The notes: generated by a model not told the origin, from the sequence alone. A DNA stretch of 38,678 nt from Thermoplasmata archaeon (GCA_021798195.1 JAJZYH010000018.1:1-38678); one strand, 5' to 3'; counted from the first letter of the stretch, positions 16,757 through 24,931 are shown. Made by a program: numbers and translations.

Positions 16757-17664
16757 CGAGCATCGAGAGCGACCTTGTGATCTTCCTCGTCCTCCTCCTC
16801 TTCTCCCTGCTCCCGGCGCTGGTGTACCTCGCCTGGATCCGGAAGACGGAACGCTACCACGAGGAGGCCTGGGGGCCCCTCCTGCGCTCCTTCGCCTACG
16901 GCGCCTTCATCGGGACCTTCATCTCCCTCATCCTGGAGCTGGCGCTCACCTCCGCCTACTCCCGCCTGCTCCAGCCCGACCTGGGGATCCTCCCCAAGAG
17001 CCCCACCGTCACTCTGCTCGTGGCGGCACTGGTGATCGCCCCCTTCGTGGAGGAGGGGGTCAAGGGGCTGGGGGTCCTGGGGCAGCAGAAGGCGCTCCGG
17101 TTCATCGCCGACGGACTGGTCTTCGGCGCCGCCGTGGGATTCGGCTTCGGCTTCGTGGAGAACCTTCTCTACGGCCTCTCCGGGTTCCTCGTGGGCGGCA
17201 TCACCACGGCGCTGGTCATCCTGGCCATCCGGGCCATCTCCACCGTGGTGATGCACGGGAGCGCCACGGCCATGACCGGTTTCGGAGTGGCCCTGGACCG
17301 GGCCCGGGGGGGCAAGGGACACAGCATGGCGGCCTACTACCTCCTCGCCGTCCTCATGCACTCCGCCTTCAACCTCCTGGTCTCCCTGAGCATCATCCTT
17401 CCCCTCGTCGGAGTTCCCGTCCCCTATCCGGACTACTTCGCCCTGGTCACCCTGGCGGTGGCCATCGCCTACGCGCTGGGGGCGTTCGGCCACGTCCGGC
17501 GCCGCGTGGCGGAGCTCCAGTTCCAATCCATCTCGCCCCGGTACGCCCCCCAGCGCCTGAGCTACCGACCCGCCCAGGCCCCCACGCGGGGACCGGCGGC
17601 CACCACCCGCACGGCTCGGGTGGCCACGGCCCCCTCCTACTCCACCACCCGTCCCCCCCGGTGA
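16753..17664 (+). CDS. PrsW-family intramembrane metalloprotease
   Basis: 303 residues from ATG 16753, overlapping the previous stop. About eight hydrophobic segments are visible. PrsW/CAAX-protease-like motifs occur in order: APFVEEGVKGLG (Glu-Glu and Lys), FGAAVGFGFGFVENLLYG, VMHGSATAMTGFGVALDRA and AVLMHSAFNLLVSL. These provide the Glu and His metal ligands within the membrane. Bacterial PrsW cleaves an anti-sigma factor; the archaeal substrate is unknown. The last 60 residues are a soluble arginine/threonine/proline-rich cytoplasmic tail, which is not part of the family core. The stop lies 6 bp from the convergent DUF6015 gene. Confidence 0.85.
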   Translation: MTSIESDLVIFLVLLLFSLLPALVYLAWIRKTERYHEEAWGPLLRSFAYGAFIGTFISLILELALTSAYSRLLQPDLGILPKSPTVTLLVAALVIAPFVEEGVKGLGVLGQQKALRFIADGLVFGAAVGFGFGFVENLLYGLSGFLVGGITTALVILAIRAISTVVMHGSATAMTGFGVALDRARGGKGHSMAAYYLLAVLMHSAFNLLVSLSIILPLVGVPVPYPDYFALVTLAVAIAYALGAFGHVRRRVAELQFQSISPRYAPQRLSYRPAQAPTRGPAATTRTARVATAPSYSTTRPPR

Positions 17665-17670
17665 GAAAGA

Positions 17671-18081
17671 TCAGGGAGCGGGCGGCGGGGCCGACCGGGC
17701 ATCCTTCTCGTGCCGGGCCCATTCATCGGGAGGGACCGCCCGGTAGACCGCGGCCGCGTCCTCGGGACGGGGAGGCGGCGCCGGCCGGGACGCCGCCTCG
17801 ATGGTGGCCTTCTTGAGCAGCCAGTAATGGATGCGCCAGGTCTTTCCCTTGGCCACCAGCGCGTCCTCCTCCTCGCTGCTGAGGAGCCCCTCCTCCTCCA
17901 TGACGTAGAAGGTGTCCCGGTCCTCCGCGGAGACCACATTGTCCAGCACCATCTCCTCGGTGCCGAAGTAGCTCAGGACGAGGCGTGCCACGGGTTCGGC
18001 ACGGTCCGGCGGGAGCTTGCCGTGGGCCACCAGGGTGTGGCGGATGGCCTCCGTCAGGATCTCTACCGTGACGACGCCCAC
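17671..18081 (-). CDS. DUF6015 family protein
   Basis: 136 residues from GTG 18081 (translated MGVVTVEILTEAIRHTLV). A helical core of about 95 residues (LVLSYFGTEEMVLDNVVSAE, DTFYVMEEEGLLSSEEEDAL, TWRIHYWLLKK) matches my memory of the archaeal DUF6015 family, whose function is unknown. The pattern suggests a small winged-helix-like or helical regulator. A proline/acidic C-terminal tail follows. The GTG start is chosen because TTTTTATC (18104-18111) is a good TATA box whose predicted transcription start falls on the GTG itself. A much longer frame upstream has arginine-rich shadow composition. Confidence 0.7.
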   Translation of the reverse strand: MGVVTVEILTEAIRHTLVAHGKLPPDRAEPVARLVLSYFGTEEMVLDNVVSAEDRDTFYVMEEEGLLSSEEEDALVAKGKTWRIHYWLLKKATIEAASRPAPPPRPEDAAAVYRAVPPDEWARHEKDARSAPPPAP

Positions 18082-18103
18082 GGGGGCCGGGAACGGCGGG
18101 CAC

Positions 18104-18111
18104 GATAAAAA
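18104..18111 (-). promoter_or_regulatory. TATA box of the DUF6015 gene
   Basis: TTTTTATC on the minus strand, centred 26 bp before GTG 18081, predicts a leaderless transcript. It stands out in G+C-rich surroundings. Confidence 0.6.
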
Positions 18112-18622
18112 GAATGGCCCAACGGAGGGAGGGACCCCGCTCGACGGCCGGAAACGCCCGATCCGCCGCTCCACCCGCCCTCTTTCCGGTTGACGGTCCA
18201 TGAGAAGGAAAAACGGGGGAAGAGACATCTGGCCCGTCCCCCGAGAAGGGCCAGATAGGGCATTCCCCCGCCCATCCACTCCTATGCGCGGTGCGTGCCA
18301 TTGGGGCTCCCTTCCGGACCTCCCGCGAAGTCCGGGCCACTGGGTGAGGGTGCCCCGCAGGGGGGATGCCAGCTCCGAGGTGGCAAGGCATCTTGGACCC
18401 TTCATTCATGGAGAAGAACCCCTCACGAAGGGGTCATCCCGACGAGATCTGGAGCGGCGCGTTGGATAGGGAGGCCCCGTGTTCTCCGGCCGGATGAGAG
18501 CAAGGCCCCGAGAGCCGCCCCAAGGCGGGGTCACGCACACGGCAGATATCCGGCCAGAATCGTTCCTGCCACCTCGGGCATCTGGATAGGCTTCAAGTGA
18601 CGGGCCGGATGCTCGAGACTCC
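18112..18622. other. Gene-free region between divergent genes
   Basis: No credible protein gene is seen. A hairpin-forming repeat lies at 18227-18256 (ATCTGGCCC, 12-nt loop, GGGCCAGAT). The strand further on, from about 18280, contains several stems described separately as a candidate RNA. GATAGG near 18585-18590 could be a weak TATA for pus10. Confidence 0.5.
18365..18582. ncRNA. Candidate structured RNA with a long closing helix (strand not settled)
   Basis: Bases 18375-18385 (CCGAGGTGGCA) pair perfectly with 18567-18577 (TGCCACCTCGG). The helix extends outward through GATGC (18365-18369) with GCATC (18578-18582) across a 5-nt bulge, and inward by GG/CC past a bulged A: 18 pairs in all. 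Inside lie ACCCCT-CACGA-AGGGGT, CCGTGT pairing with ACACGG about 60 nt later, and CCGCC-CCAA-GGCGG. This is more long-range pairing than expected by chance. It does not fit SRP RNA or RNase P RNA in either direction as far as I can judge. The helix arm equals bases 2-12 of the tRNA-Cys gene in this window. Confidence 0.4.
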
Positions 18623-19876
18623 ATGGCGGCCTCTTCGGACTCCCACCCAGCCCCCTTCCCGGACATCCCTCCGGAGCAGCGGGAGATCGCCCTCCGGATC
18701 CTCCACCACCCCGAACCACTCTGCGAAGAGTGCCGGGGACGTGCCTTCGGCCGGCTGGGACACGGGTACTCGAACCCCGAACGCTTGAGGGAAGTGGCCC
18801 GAACGGTCCATGCGGGACTACCCCCGGAAGCGGGCGATTGCTCCGTCTGCCGGGGCGCCTTCTCCCGGATCCCGCGGTGGGTGGAACGGGCGATGGAGGC
18901 GGGGTCCTCCTGGGAGTGGAACACCTTCCGGTGCGGATCGCGCTGGGACCCGGAGGCGCTGGTCCGGGAGGAGACCTTCTGGCTCACCACCGGGAGTCCC
19001 TGGGGGGAATCCATCCGGACCGCCTTCAACCGGGAGTTCGGGAAGGCTCTCGCCACCGCCTCGGGAAAGCTCGCGGCCCCGGAGCCGGTCGACGTGGTCT
19101 TCCTGGCGGATGTGGGCACCGGGCTCGTGGAGGTCACGGTCTCCCCCATCTACCTTCGGGGGAGGTACCGGAAGCTGGACCGGACCCTCCCCCAGACCAA
19201 GTGGCCCTGCCGGGTCTGCCACGGGAAGGGATGTCCCCGATGTGGAGGGAAGGGGAAGCTCTACGAGACCAGCGTGGAGGAACTCGTGGGGGCGCCGCTT
19301 CTGGAACTCTCCGGCGGGTCGGGCCACAGCTTCCACGGCATGGGGCGCGAGGACATCGACGCCCGGATGCTGGGCCGGGGCCGCCCCTTCGTCCTGGAGA
19401 TCTCCCGCCCGCACCGGAGGACCTTCGATCTGCGCCTCGCGGCCGAGAGGATCGCCGCCCACGCCCAGGGGCGGGTGGAGGTGTCAGACCTTGCCTTCTG
19501 CCCCGGATCCGAGGTGGAACGGGTGAAGTCGGCCCGGCCCGAGAAGACCTACCGCGTGGTGATCCGGGGGGACGTCCCGGAGGCAAAGGTTAAAGAGACC
19601 TTGCCTTTGCTCGTGGGCCGCGAGCTCGCCCAGGAGACCCCCACGCGGGTGGTCCATCGGCGGGCCGATACGGTGCGGCATCGCACGATACGGGAGGTGA
19701 ACTGGGTGGGATCCGACGGGCCGAAGTTCACCCTCGACGTCCGCGCCGACGCGGGGACCTACATCAAGGAGTTCGTCCAGGGGGACGGCGGAAGGACCCG
19801 CCCCAGCCTCGCCGAGCTCCTGGGGATCCCCCTCACCGTGGAGGCCCTCGACGTCCTCGAGGTCCACGATTCCTGA
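18623..19876 (+). CDS. pus10: tRNA pseudouridine synthase Pus10
   Basis: 417 residues from ATG 18623. It makes pseudouridine at positions 54 and 55 of archaeal tRNA. Zinc motifs: CEECRGRAFG and CSVCRG in the N-terminal region, and CRVCHGKGCPRCGGKGK near residue 195. A THUMP-like N-terminal domain is followed by the catalytic domain with SGHSFHGMGREDIDARMLG (catalytic Asp) and GTYIKEFVQGDGGRTRPSLA near the C-terminus. Length is typical. It heads a cluster with rpl21e, rpoF, DUF655 and rsmA, an arrangement common in archaea, all on the same strand with small gaps. Confidence 0.95.
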   Translation: MAASSDSHPAPFPDIPPEQREIALRILHHPEPLCEECRGRAFGRLGHGYSNPERLREVARTVHAGLPPEAGDCSVCRGAFSRIPRWVERAMEAGSSWEWNTFRCGSRWDPEALVREETFWLTTGSPWGESIRTAFNREFGKALATASGKLAAPEPVDVVFLADVGTGLVEVTVSPIYLRGRYRKLDRTLPQTKWPCRVCHGKGCPRCGGKGKLYETSVEELVGAPLLELSGGSGHSFHGMGREDIDARMLGRGRPFVLEISRPHRRTFDLRLAAERIAAHAQGRVEVSDLAFCPGSEVERVKSARPEKTYRVVIRGDVPEAKVKETLPLLVGRELAQETPTRVVHRRADTVRHRTIREVNWVGSDGPKFTLDVRADAGTYIKEFVQGDGGRTRPSLAELLGIPLTVEALDVLEVHDS

Positions 19877-19899
19877 TCGGGAGGAGGGAGGCGTTTCCA

Positions 19900-20220
19900 A
19901 TGGTCAAGAGTTCCAAGGGGTTCCGCACCCGCGCCCGCGGGACCTTCACCAAGGAGGTCCGGGAGCGCGGCTTGCCCGCGCCCAGCCGCTACCTGCGATC
20001 CTTCCCCGAAGGCTCCCAGGTCATGGTCCGGATCGAGCCCTCGGACCCCCACGGGATGCCCCATCCCCGCTACCAGGGGAGGGTCTGCACCGTCCTGGCC
20101 CGGCGGGGACGTTGCTACGAGATCACGTTCCTCGACGGGGGAAAGCGCAAGACCCTCATCGCGAACCCCGTCCACCTGGTGCCCATGGCCACCACCCCCC
20201 CTGCCGTGGAAGGGAACTGA
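19900..20220 (+). CDS. rpl21e: Ribosomal protein L21e (eL21)
   Basis: 106 residues from ATG 19900 (MVKSSKGFRTRARGTFTKEV), preceded by a strong purine-rich site GGGAGGAGGGAGG. Typical eL21 features: the SKGFR.R.R N-terminus, GSQVMVRIEPSDPHGMPHPR, YQGRVCTVLARRGRCYEI and a basic GGKRKTLIANPVHL C-terminus. Archaeal members are about 95-100 residues, so the short TTPPAVEGN tail is slightly long. It is a component of the large ribosomal subunit. The stop overlaps the next start (TGATG). Confidence 0.97.
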   Translation: MVKSSKGFRTRARGTFTKEVRERGLPAPSRYLRSFPEGSQVMVRIEPSDPHGMPHPRYQGRVCTVLARRGRCYEITFLDGGKRKTLIANPVHLVPMATTPPAVEGN

Positions 20221-20531
20221 TGGAGCCCGTCGCCCTCGCCAAGGTGAAGGACCTCCTCACCGAGGAGGCCGCCAAGCGCCCCCTGCCCCGGGAGGCCCAG
20301 CTCGCCCTGCAGCACGCCGAGAACACCATCAAGCTCGATGCCACGCAGACCGAGAAGCTCCTCGCCGATCTCCGGACGCTGCCGTACGTGGATCCGGCCC
20401 TCGCGGTGAAGATCGCGGACATCGTACCCCAGTGGCCGGAGGAGGTGCGCCTCCTGGCCCCCCGGGACCGGGCCCCCCTCGACGAGGGACAGGTCCAGGC
20501 CATCCTCGACATCGTGGCCAAGCACCGATGA
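20220..20531 (+). CDS. rpoF: RNA polymerase subunit F (Rpb4-like)
   Basis: 103 residues from ATG 20220, coupled to rpl21e through a TGATG overlap. The helical sequence (VKDLLTEEAAKRPLPREAQL, LQHAENTIKLDATQTEKLLA, PALAVKIADIVPQWPEEVRL, QAILDIV) matches the archaeal RpoF/Rpb4 family, which forms the polymerase stalk with RpoE. It is somewhat shorter than many family members. Gene order rpl21e-rpoF-DUF655-rsmA is a well-known archaeal arrangement and supports the call. Confidence 0.93.
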   Translation: MEPVALAKVKDLLTEEAAKRPLPREAQLALQHAENTIKLDATQTEKLLADLRTLPYVDPALAVKIADIVPQWPEEVRLLAPRDRAPLDEGQVQAILDIVAKHR

Positions 20532-20547
20532 TCCGCGGGAGCTCGGC

Positions 20548-21090
20548 ATGGAGCGGTTCGGGATCGTACTGGATGTCCTACCCTCGGGTCGGCCGGGGGA
20601 TCGCCCGCCCCACAAGGACCCCATCGCCCTGGTGGTGGGCGAGGACGAACTGAAGCTCCTCGAGGTGGTCCTGCGCCCCGGGGCCACGCCCCCCCCGGTG
20701 GCCTCACGCATCCCGCTGGTCCCGGATCCAGGTTCGGCCACCGAGCACGTCCGGCGCCGGATCGGCTTCCCCGAACTCACCGCGGCGGCGCGTGCGGAGC
20801 TTCCCGGCGCACTCGAAGCCATCGTCACGGGGGCGCCGGAGCGGTTCCTGCGCTTCTTCAACGAGGCGCCGGCCGTCTCCCGGCGCTTCCACCTGCTGGA
20901 GCTCCTTCCGGGGATCGGCAAGAAGACCATGTGGAACATCGTGGACGAACGGAAGAAGAGGCCGTTCACCTCGTTCGCCGACATCGAGGAGCGGGGGAAG
21001 CTCAAGCATCCGCAGAAGGTCGTGGTGGCCCGGATCGAGAAGGAGCTGTCCGGTGAAGAGGAGAAGTATCGCCTCTTCGTCCCCCGCTGA
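20548..21090 (+). CDS. DUF655 protein (OB/HhH nucleic-acid-binding)
   Basis: 180 residues from ATG 20548 (MERFGIVLDVLPSGRPGDRP). The N-terminus is an S1/OB-like barrel (GIVLDVLPSG, HKDPIALVVGEDELKLLEVV, GATPPP). The C-terminal half contains a helix-hairpin-helix motif, HLLELLPGIGKKTMWNIVDE, typical of DUF655. Such proteins are conserved in archaea next to rpoF and rsmA and probably bind RNA or DNA; a specific role is not known to me. The 3' end overlaps the proposed rsmA start by 38 bp. Confidence 0.93.
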   Translation: MERFGIVLDVLPSGRPGDRPPHKDPIALVVGEDELKLLEVVLRPGATPPPVASRIPLVPDPGSATEHVRRRIGFPELTAAARAELPGALEAIVTGAPERFLRFFNEAPAVSRRFHLLELLPGIGKKTMWNIVDERKKRPFTSFADIEERGKLKHPQKVVVARIEKELSGEEEKYRLFVPR

Positions 21091-22021
21091 TCCGGGGCGC
21101 CGGGAAAGGCCTCCGGGGCGGAGCGCGTCCTCGTCCATCCGGGTCCCCGAGACCCCCTCCCAGGTGGAGGAGATCCTCGACGCCCTGGGGGTGGAGCCCA
21201 CCCGGGGATGGGGCCAGAACTTCCTCGTGGACCGGGAGGTGGCCCGGTTGGAGGCGGCGCTGGTGGACCTCCCCCCGGGACGGCCCGTGGTGGAGATCGG
21301 GGGCGGGTTGGGTCTCCTCACCGCGGCGCTCCTGGAACGCGGATTCCACCCCCTCACCGTGCTGGAACGGGAGCCCCGGTTCGCGGCCTTCCTCGCCACG
21401 AACTTCGGCTCCCGCATCCACGTCCGGGAGGCCGATGCCCTGGTGGACCCCCTCCCCCGCGCCGACGCCTACGTGGGGAACCTTCCGTTCTCCACGGCCA
21501 CCCCGATCCTGGAGCGGCTCCTCGAGGAGGGAATCCCCCATGGCGTCTTCCTGGTGCAACGGGAGGTGGGGGAACGCCTCGCGGCCACCGCGGGCTCGCG
21601 GCAGTACGGGAAGCTCTCCGTGGTGTCCGCGATCCACGGGAGCTTCCGGCTCGCGGACCGGGTCCCCGCCCGGATGTTCCACCCGGTCCCCCGCGTCGAC
21701 GGAGTCCTCACCGTCTTCCGACGGCATCCCATGGAGCCGCCTCCCGAGGACCGGGGAATGCTGGAGAGGCTCCTCGCGGGACTTTTCGCCCAGCGCCGGA
21801 AGATGCTGGGGAATACCCTTCCGCCTCTCCTGGAGGAGCTCCTGCCCCACGTCCCCGCGGCCGAGGTCGTCTCGGAGGCCGGCTGGCCGGAGGATTGGGC
21901 GCGGCGGCGGGCGGAAGAGATCTCCCCCGAGGACCTGGTCCGGCTGAGCAATCTCCTGGTCCGTCCGGAGGATTCCCGGGCCGATCCCTCGCCGGTCCCC
22001 GGCTCCTCACGCCAAGGATAA
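21053..22021 (+). CDS. rsmA: 16S rRNA dimethyladenosine transferase RsmA (KsgA/Dim1)
   Basis: 322 residues from GTG 21053. It dimethylates two adjacent adenines near the 3' end of 16S rRNA using S-adenosylmethionine. Motifs: GWGQNFLVDREV, VVEIGGGLGLLTAALLERG (motif I), VLEREPRFAAFL, the catalytic NLPFSTATPILERLL (NLPY variant), and the C-terminal QRRKMLGNTLPPLLEEL. The first in-frame start candidate before GQNFLVD is this GTG inside DUF655; no nearer ATG, GTG or TTG is visible. The first 45 residues are therefore a serine/arginine-rich extension not usual in the family. Confidence 0.93.
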   Translation: MKRRSIASSSPADPGRRERPPGRSASSSIRVPETPSQVEEILDALGVEPTRGWGQNFLVDREVARLEAALVDLPPGRPVVEIGGGLGLLTAALLERGFHPLTVLEREPRFAAFLATNFGSRIHVREADALVDPLPRADAYVGNLPFSTATPILERLLEEGIPHGVFLVQREVGERLAATAGSRQYGKLSVVSAIHGSFRLADRVPARMFHPVPRVDGVLTVFRRHPMEPPPEDRGMLERLLAGLFAQRRKMLGNTLPPLLEELLPHVPAAEVVSEAGWPEDWARRRAEEISPEDLVRLSNLLVRPEDSRADPSPVPGSSRQG

Positions 22022-22025
22022 TATG
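22017..22025 (+). promoter_or_regulatory. TATA box of the aminotransferase gene
   Basis: GATAATATG, overlapping the rsmA stop codon, is centred about 41 bp before ATG 22062. It predicts a transcript starting near 22047 with a leader of about 15 nt, so the gene can be transcribed independently of the cluster upstream. Confidence 0.45.
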
Positions 22026-22061
22026 CCATCCGGCGTTGGGACGCCGGGAAGGTGTGGAACG

Positions 22062-22982
22062 ATGGCGGAAGGCATCGTGTACGTGGACGGAGAGTACTTC
22101 CCCGCCGACCAGGCCAAGATCTCCGTCTTCGATCACGGCCTCCTCTACGGGGATGGCGTCTTCGAGGGGATCCGGTTCTACAACGGCCGGATCTTCAAGC
22201 TGGACCGCCACATCGACCGCATGTACCAGAGCGCCCAGTTGATCGGCCTCACTCCCCCCGTTCCCCGGGCGAAGTTCCGCGAGATCATCCTGGAGACCAC
22301 GGCCCGCAGCGGGCTCGTGGACGGCTACCTCCGTCCGCTCTTCACCCGGGGGATGGGGGACCTGGGCCTGGACCCCCGCAAGGCCCGAGCTCCCAGCGTC
22401 GTGGTGATCTGCTCCACCATCAGCCTCTACGGGAAGAAGCACGAGACCGGACTCTCGGCCATCGTCGCTACCCTGCGCCGGACTCCCCCCGAGTCCCTGA
22501 ACCCCAACGTGAAGTCGCTCAACTATCTCAACAACATCCTGGCGAAGAGCGAGGCGAACGCCCGGGGCGCCGACGAGGCCATCCTCCTCGACCTCCACGG
22601 GAACGTCGCCGAGGCGAGCGCCGACAACATCTTCGCCGTGCGGGGAGGCACGGTCTACGCGGCCCCCACCACCAATTCCCTCGTGGGGATCACCCGGGAG
22701 ACCATCCTGGAGCTCTGCGACGGGCGTTACCCGGTGAAGGTGGAGCCGTTCCCGGTGGACTTTCTCTACGGATCCGAGGAGGTGTTCATCACCGGGACGG
22801 GTGGCGAGGTGGCCCCCGTGGTGGAGATCGAGGGACGGCGGATCGGGGACGGCCGTCCGGGCCCGGTCACCCGGGACCTCCAGAAGCGGTACTTCGAGCT
22901 CGTCCGTTCCACCGGTACCCCCATTCCTTCCCGGGGCAGCGGGAACGCCCCCCAAGCGGTGGGAGCACCCACGGCCACCTAG
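22062..22982 (+). CDS. ilvE: Branched-chain amino-acid aminotransferase
   Basis: 306 residues from ATG 22062 (MAEGIVYVDGEYFPADQAKI). It is a fold-type IV pyridoxal-phosphate enzyme. SVFDHGLLYGDGVFEGIRFY is the substrate-pocket signature; the PLP lysine lies in NVKSLNYLNNILAK near residue 155; EASADNIFAV and TTNSLVGITRETILEL bind PLP phosphate. It transfers the amino group between valine, leucine or isoleucine and 2-oxoglutarate. D-amino-acid transaminase and 4-amino-4-deoxychorismate lyase share the fold, but length and motifs suit IlvE. No other branched-chain biosynthesis genes adjoin. Confidence 0.92.
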   Translation: MAEGIVYVDGEYFPADQAKISVFDHGLLYGDGVFEGIRFYNGRIFKLDRHIDRMYQSAQLIGLTPPVPRAKFREIILETTARSGLVDGYLRPLFTRGMGDLGLDPRKARAPSVVVICSTISLYGKKHETGLSAIVATLRRTPPESLNPNVKSLNYLNNILAKSEANARGADEAILLDLHGNVAEASADNIFAVRGGTVYAAPTTNSLVGITRETILELCDGRYPVKVEPFPVDFLYGSEEVFITGTGGEVAPVVEIEGRRIGDGRPGPVTRDLQKRYFELVRSTGTPIPSRGSGNAPQAVGAPTAT

Positions 22983-23142
22983 GGAGATTCTCGGGGCCGC
23001 GACGACCCCTTCCCCCGGGTCCGCTCCTCACTGAATAGGGTGGGAGCGAAGCCTTGCAACCCCGCGCCCACACGACTCCGACACACCTTAGATGGCCGAT
23101 GCGACAACCTCTCGTTCGCTCCGGGGCCTTCCCGGCCCAACC

Positions 23143-23149
23143 TTATATG
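23143..23149 (+). promoter_or_regulatory. TATA box of the ABC exporter operon
   Basis: TTATATG is centred 26 bp before ATG 23172, so the transcript should start at or next to the initiation codon. Confidence 0.65.
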
Positions 23150-23171
23150 TCCGCTTCCGACTGGACCGCGC

Positions 23172-24008
23172 ATGGCCCGGAAGGCGGTTTCCGACTTCGA
23201 GCAACTCCTGACGGCCATCCGATACCAGCTCGCGTTCTACCTCCGCACGTACCGATTCCTGGGCCTCCTCATTCTCGTCCTGGCGATCTCCGGGGTCGTC
23301 CTCGGGATCGACCTCTATTCGGGGAGCGCATTCATCGTGGCTCAGGATTCCACGGCGAGCGGCTTCCTGTCCGGCTACCTGGGAAACATCGGCTTCGCCA
23401 TCATCCTGACGGCGGCCTTCCTGGGAGGGGACGCGATCTCCATCGACTTTGGTACCGGCTCCGGCTATCTCCTGCTGGTCCAGCCCGTCCGCCGGCGGAT
23501 CCTCCTCTTTGGCCGATACATCGCCGCGTTCCTCGCCACGGTGGCGGTAGGCCTTGCCTACTACCTCTTCGCCGTGGTGGGAACCCTCACGTTCTACGGG
23601 GCCTCGGGCTTCCCGGGTCCCGCCTTCGCCGCCTCCATAGGCCTTGCCGCTCTGTTTGCCGCGGCTGCGCTCGCGGTGGCGTTCCTCTTCAGTTCGTTCT
23701 TCCGGACCCCGGCGGTGGGGATGATCGTGACGGTGCTCGCCCTCTATCTCGGATTCTCCGTGGTCACCGGGGTGGTGCAGATCGCCGGCATCGAGCCCTG
23801 GTTCTCTCTCACCTACGCCGGTCAGGCCATCAGCGGGGTCCTGGATCCCAACTTCGCCCATGAGACCGTCACCCATCTGGGGCGCCGGTTCACCCTCACC
23901 AGTTTCAGTCCCTACCCGTGGGAGGCGATCGCCATCCTGGTGGGGTACTGGATCGTGGCGTTCCCCCTCACCTGGGCGATCTACGAGCGCAAGGAGACGA
24001 GGGGGTGA
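23172..24008 (+). CDS. ABC-2 type transporter permease
   Basis: 278 residues from ATG 23172 (MARKAVSDFEQLLTAIRYQL). An amphipathic N-terminal segment is followed by about six membrane helices (GLLILVLAISGVVLGIDLYS, then hydrophobic stretches near 75, 120, 150, 185 and 250). This is the ABC-2 permease layout with a large loop before the last helix. It precedes its ATPase with an 8-bp gap or a 4-bp overlap. The exported substrate is unknown. The start is fixed by the TATA box 26 bp upstream. Confidence 0.85.
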   Translation: MARKAVSDFEQLLTAIRYQLAFYLRTYRFLGLLILVLAISGVVLGIDLYSGSAFIVAQDSTASGFLSGYLGNIGFAIILTAAFLGGDAISIDFGTGSGYLLLVQPVRRRILLFGRYIAAFLATVAVGLAYYLFAVVGTLTFYGASGFPGPAFAASIGLAALFAAAALAVAFLFSSFFRTPAVGMIVTVLALYLGFSVVTGVVQIAGIEPWFSLTYAGQAISGVLDPNFAHETVTHLGRRFTLTSFSPYPWEAIAILVGYWIVAFPLTWAIYERKETRG

Positions 24009-24016
24009 TCCGGGCC

Positions 24017-24931
24017 ATGACGGTTTCTCTGGAGGTTCAGGGCCTACGCAAGCAGTACGGGGGCGGACCCCTTGTCCTCGACGGCATCTCGTTCCGCTAT
24101 GATGGCGCGGGGGCCATTGGCTATCTGGGGCCCAACGGAGCGGGCAAGACCACCACCCTCAAGATCCTCACCGGTCTCCTTGCCCCCACTTCCGGAGACG
24201 CCCGGTTGAATGGTTTCGATGTCCGGACGGACCGGAAGCGAGCTCTGTGGGACGTGGGGGCCGTCATCGAGACACCGGAGCCGTACCCATCTCAGACCGT
24301 CCGGGAATGCATGGAGATGGTGGGCGCCTTCCGGGGGGTCCCCCCGGGCGAACTCGCCACGGAGATCCCACGGCTCGCGCAGGAACTGAACCTCCCCCCC
24401 TTGGAGACCCGGACCGGCCGCATCTCAAAGGGGCAACGGCAGAGGGTCGTCATCGCGGCGACCCTCTTGGGGGACCCTAACCTGCTCATCCTCGACGAAC
24501 CCACGAGCGGGCTGGACCCGGCCGAGCGGATCCTCATCCGGGAACTCCTGGTCCGGCTGAAGGCGGACCACCTGATCCTGATGAGTTCCCACCTCATGAG
24601 CGAGGTGACGGAGATCTGCGACCAGGTGATCTTCCTCAACCGGGGGAAGGTGGCCCTTGCCGACCGGGTCGACGCCGTGGCGGAGCGGTTCCGCTCCCGG
24701 CTCGTGGAAGTGGAGTTCCTCCAGCCGATCCAGCCCCAGCAGATCGCCGCGCTGGGTCCTCCGTTGCGATCCGTGGTGGCCCTCACCCCCCAGCGGTTCC
24801 GGATCGCGTTCGACGGGGGCGATCCCGAACGCGCGGCCCTCCTTGTGCGGCTCCAAACCCTCGCCCCCGTCGTGAGCTACGCCCCGTCCGGACTCGCGCT
24901 CGAAGATGCCTATCTCCAGCTCATCCAGTGA
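24017..24931 (+). CDS. ABC-2 type transporter ATP-binding protein
   Basis: 304 residues from ATG 24017 (MTVSLEVQGLRKQYGGG); a GTG at 24005 overlapping the permease stop would add four residues. Motifs: Walker A GPNGAGKTTT, signature ISKGQRQRV (LSGGQ variant), Walker B LLILDEPTSGLD and H-loop SSHLMSEVTEIC. A C-terminal domain of about 90 residues ends in ALEDAYLQLIQ, as in DrrA/NatA/CcmA-type exporter ATPases. It energises the permease encoded just upstream. It is closely similar to the partial ATPase at the left window edge, indicating paralogous systems. Confidence 0.93.
   Translation: MTVSLEVQGLRKQYGGGPLVLDGISFRYDGAGAIGYLGPNGAGKTTTLKILTGLLAPTSGDARLNGFDVRTDRKRALWDVGAVIETPEPYPSQTVRECMEMVGAFRGVPPGELATEIPRLAQELNLPPLETRTGRISKGQRQRVVIAATLLGDPNLLILDEPTSGLDPAERILIRELLVRLKADHLILMSSHLMSEVTEICDQVIFLNRGKVALADRVDAVAERFRSRLVEVEFLQPIQPQQIAALGPPLRSVVALTPQRFRIAFDGGDPERAALLVRLQTLAPVVSYAPSGLALEDAYLQLIQ

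Noticed and set aside
18300-18330. SRP-RNA-like string GGTCCGGAAGGGAGCC on the minus strand
   Set aside because: The invariant flanking bases of the SRP helix 8 loop are not matched. The motif also lies outside the long helix rather than inside it, as SRP RNA needs.
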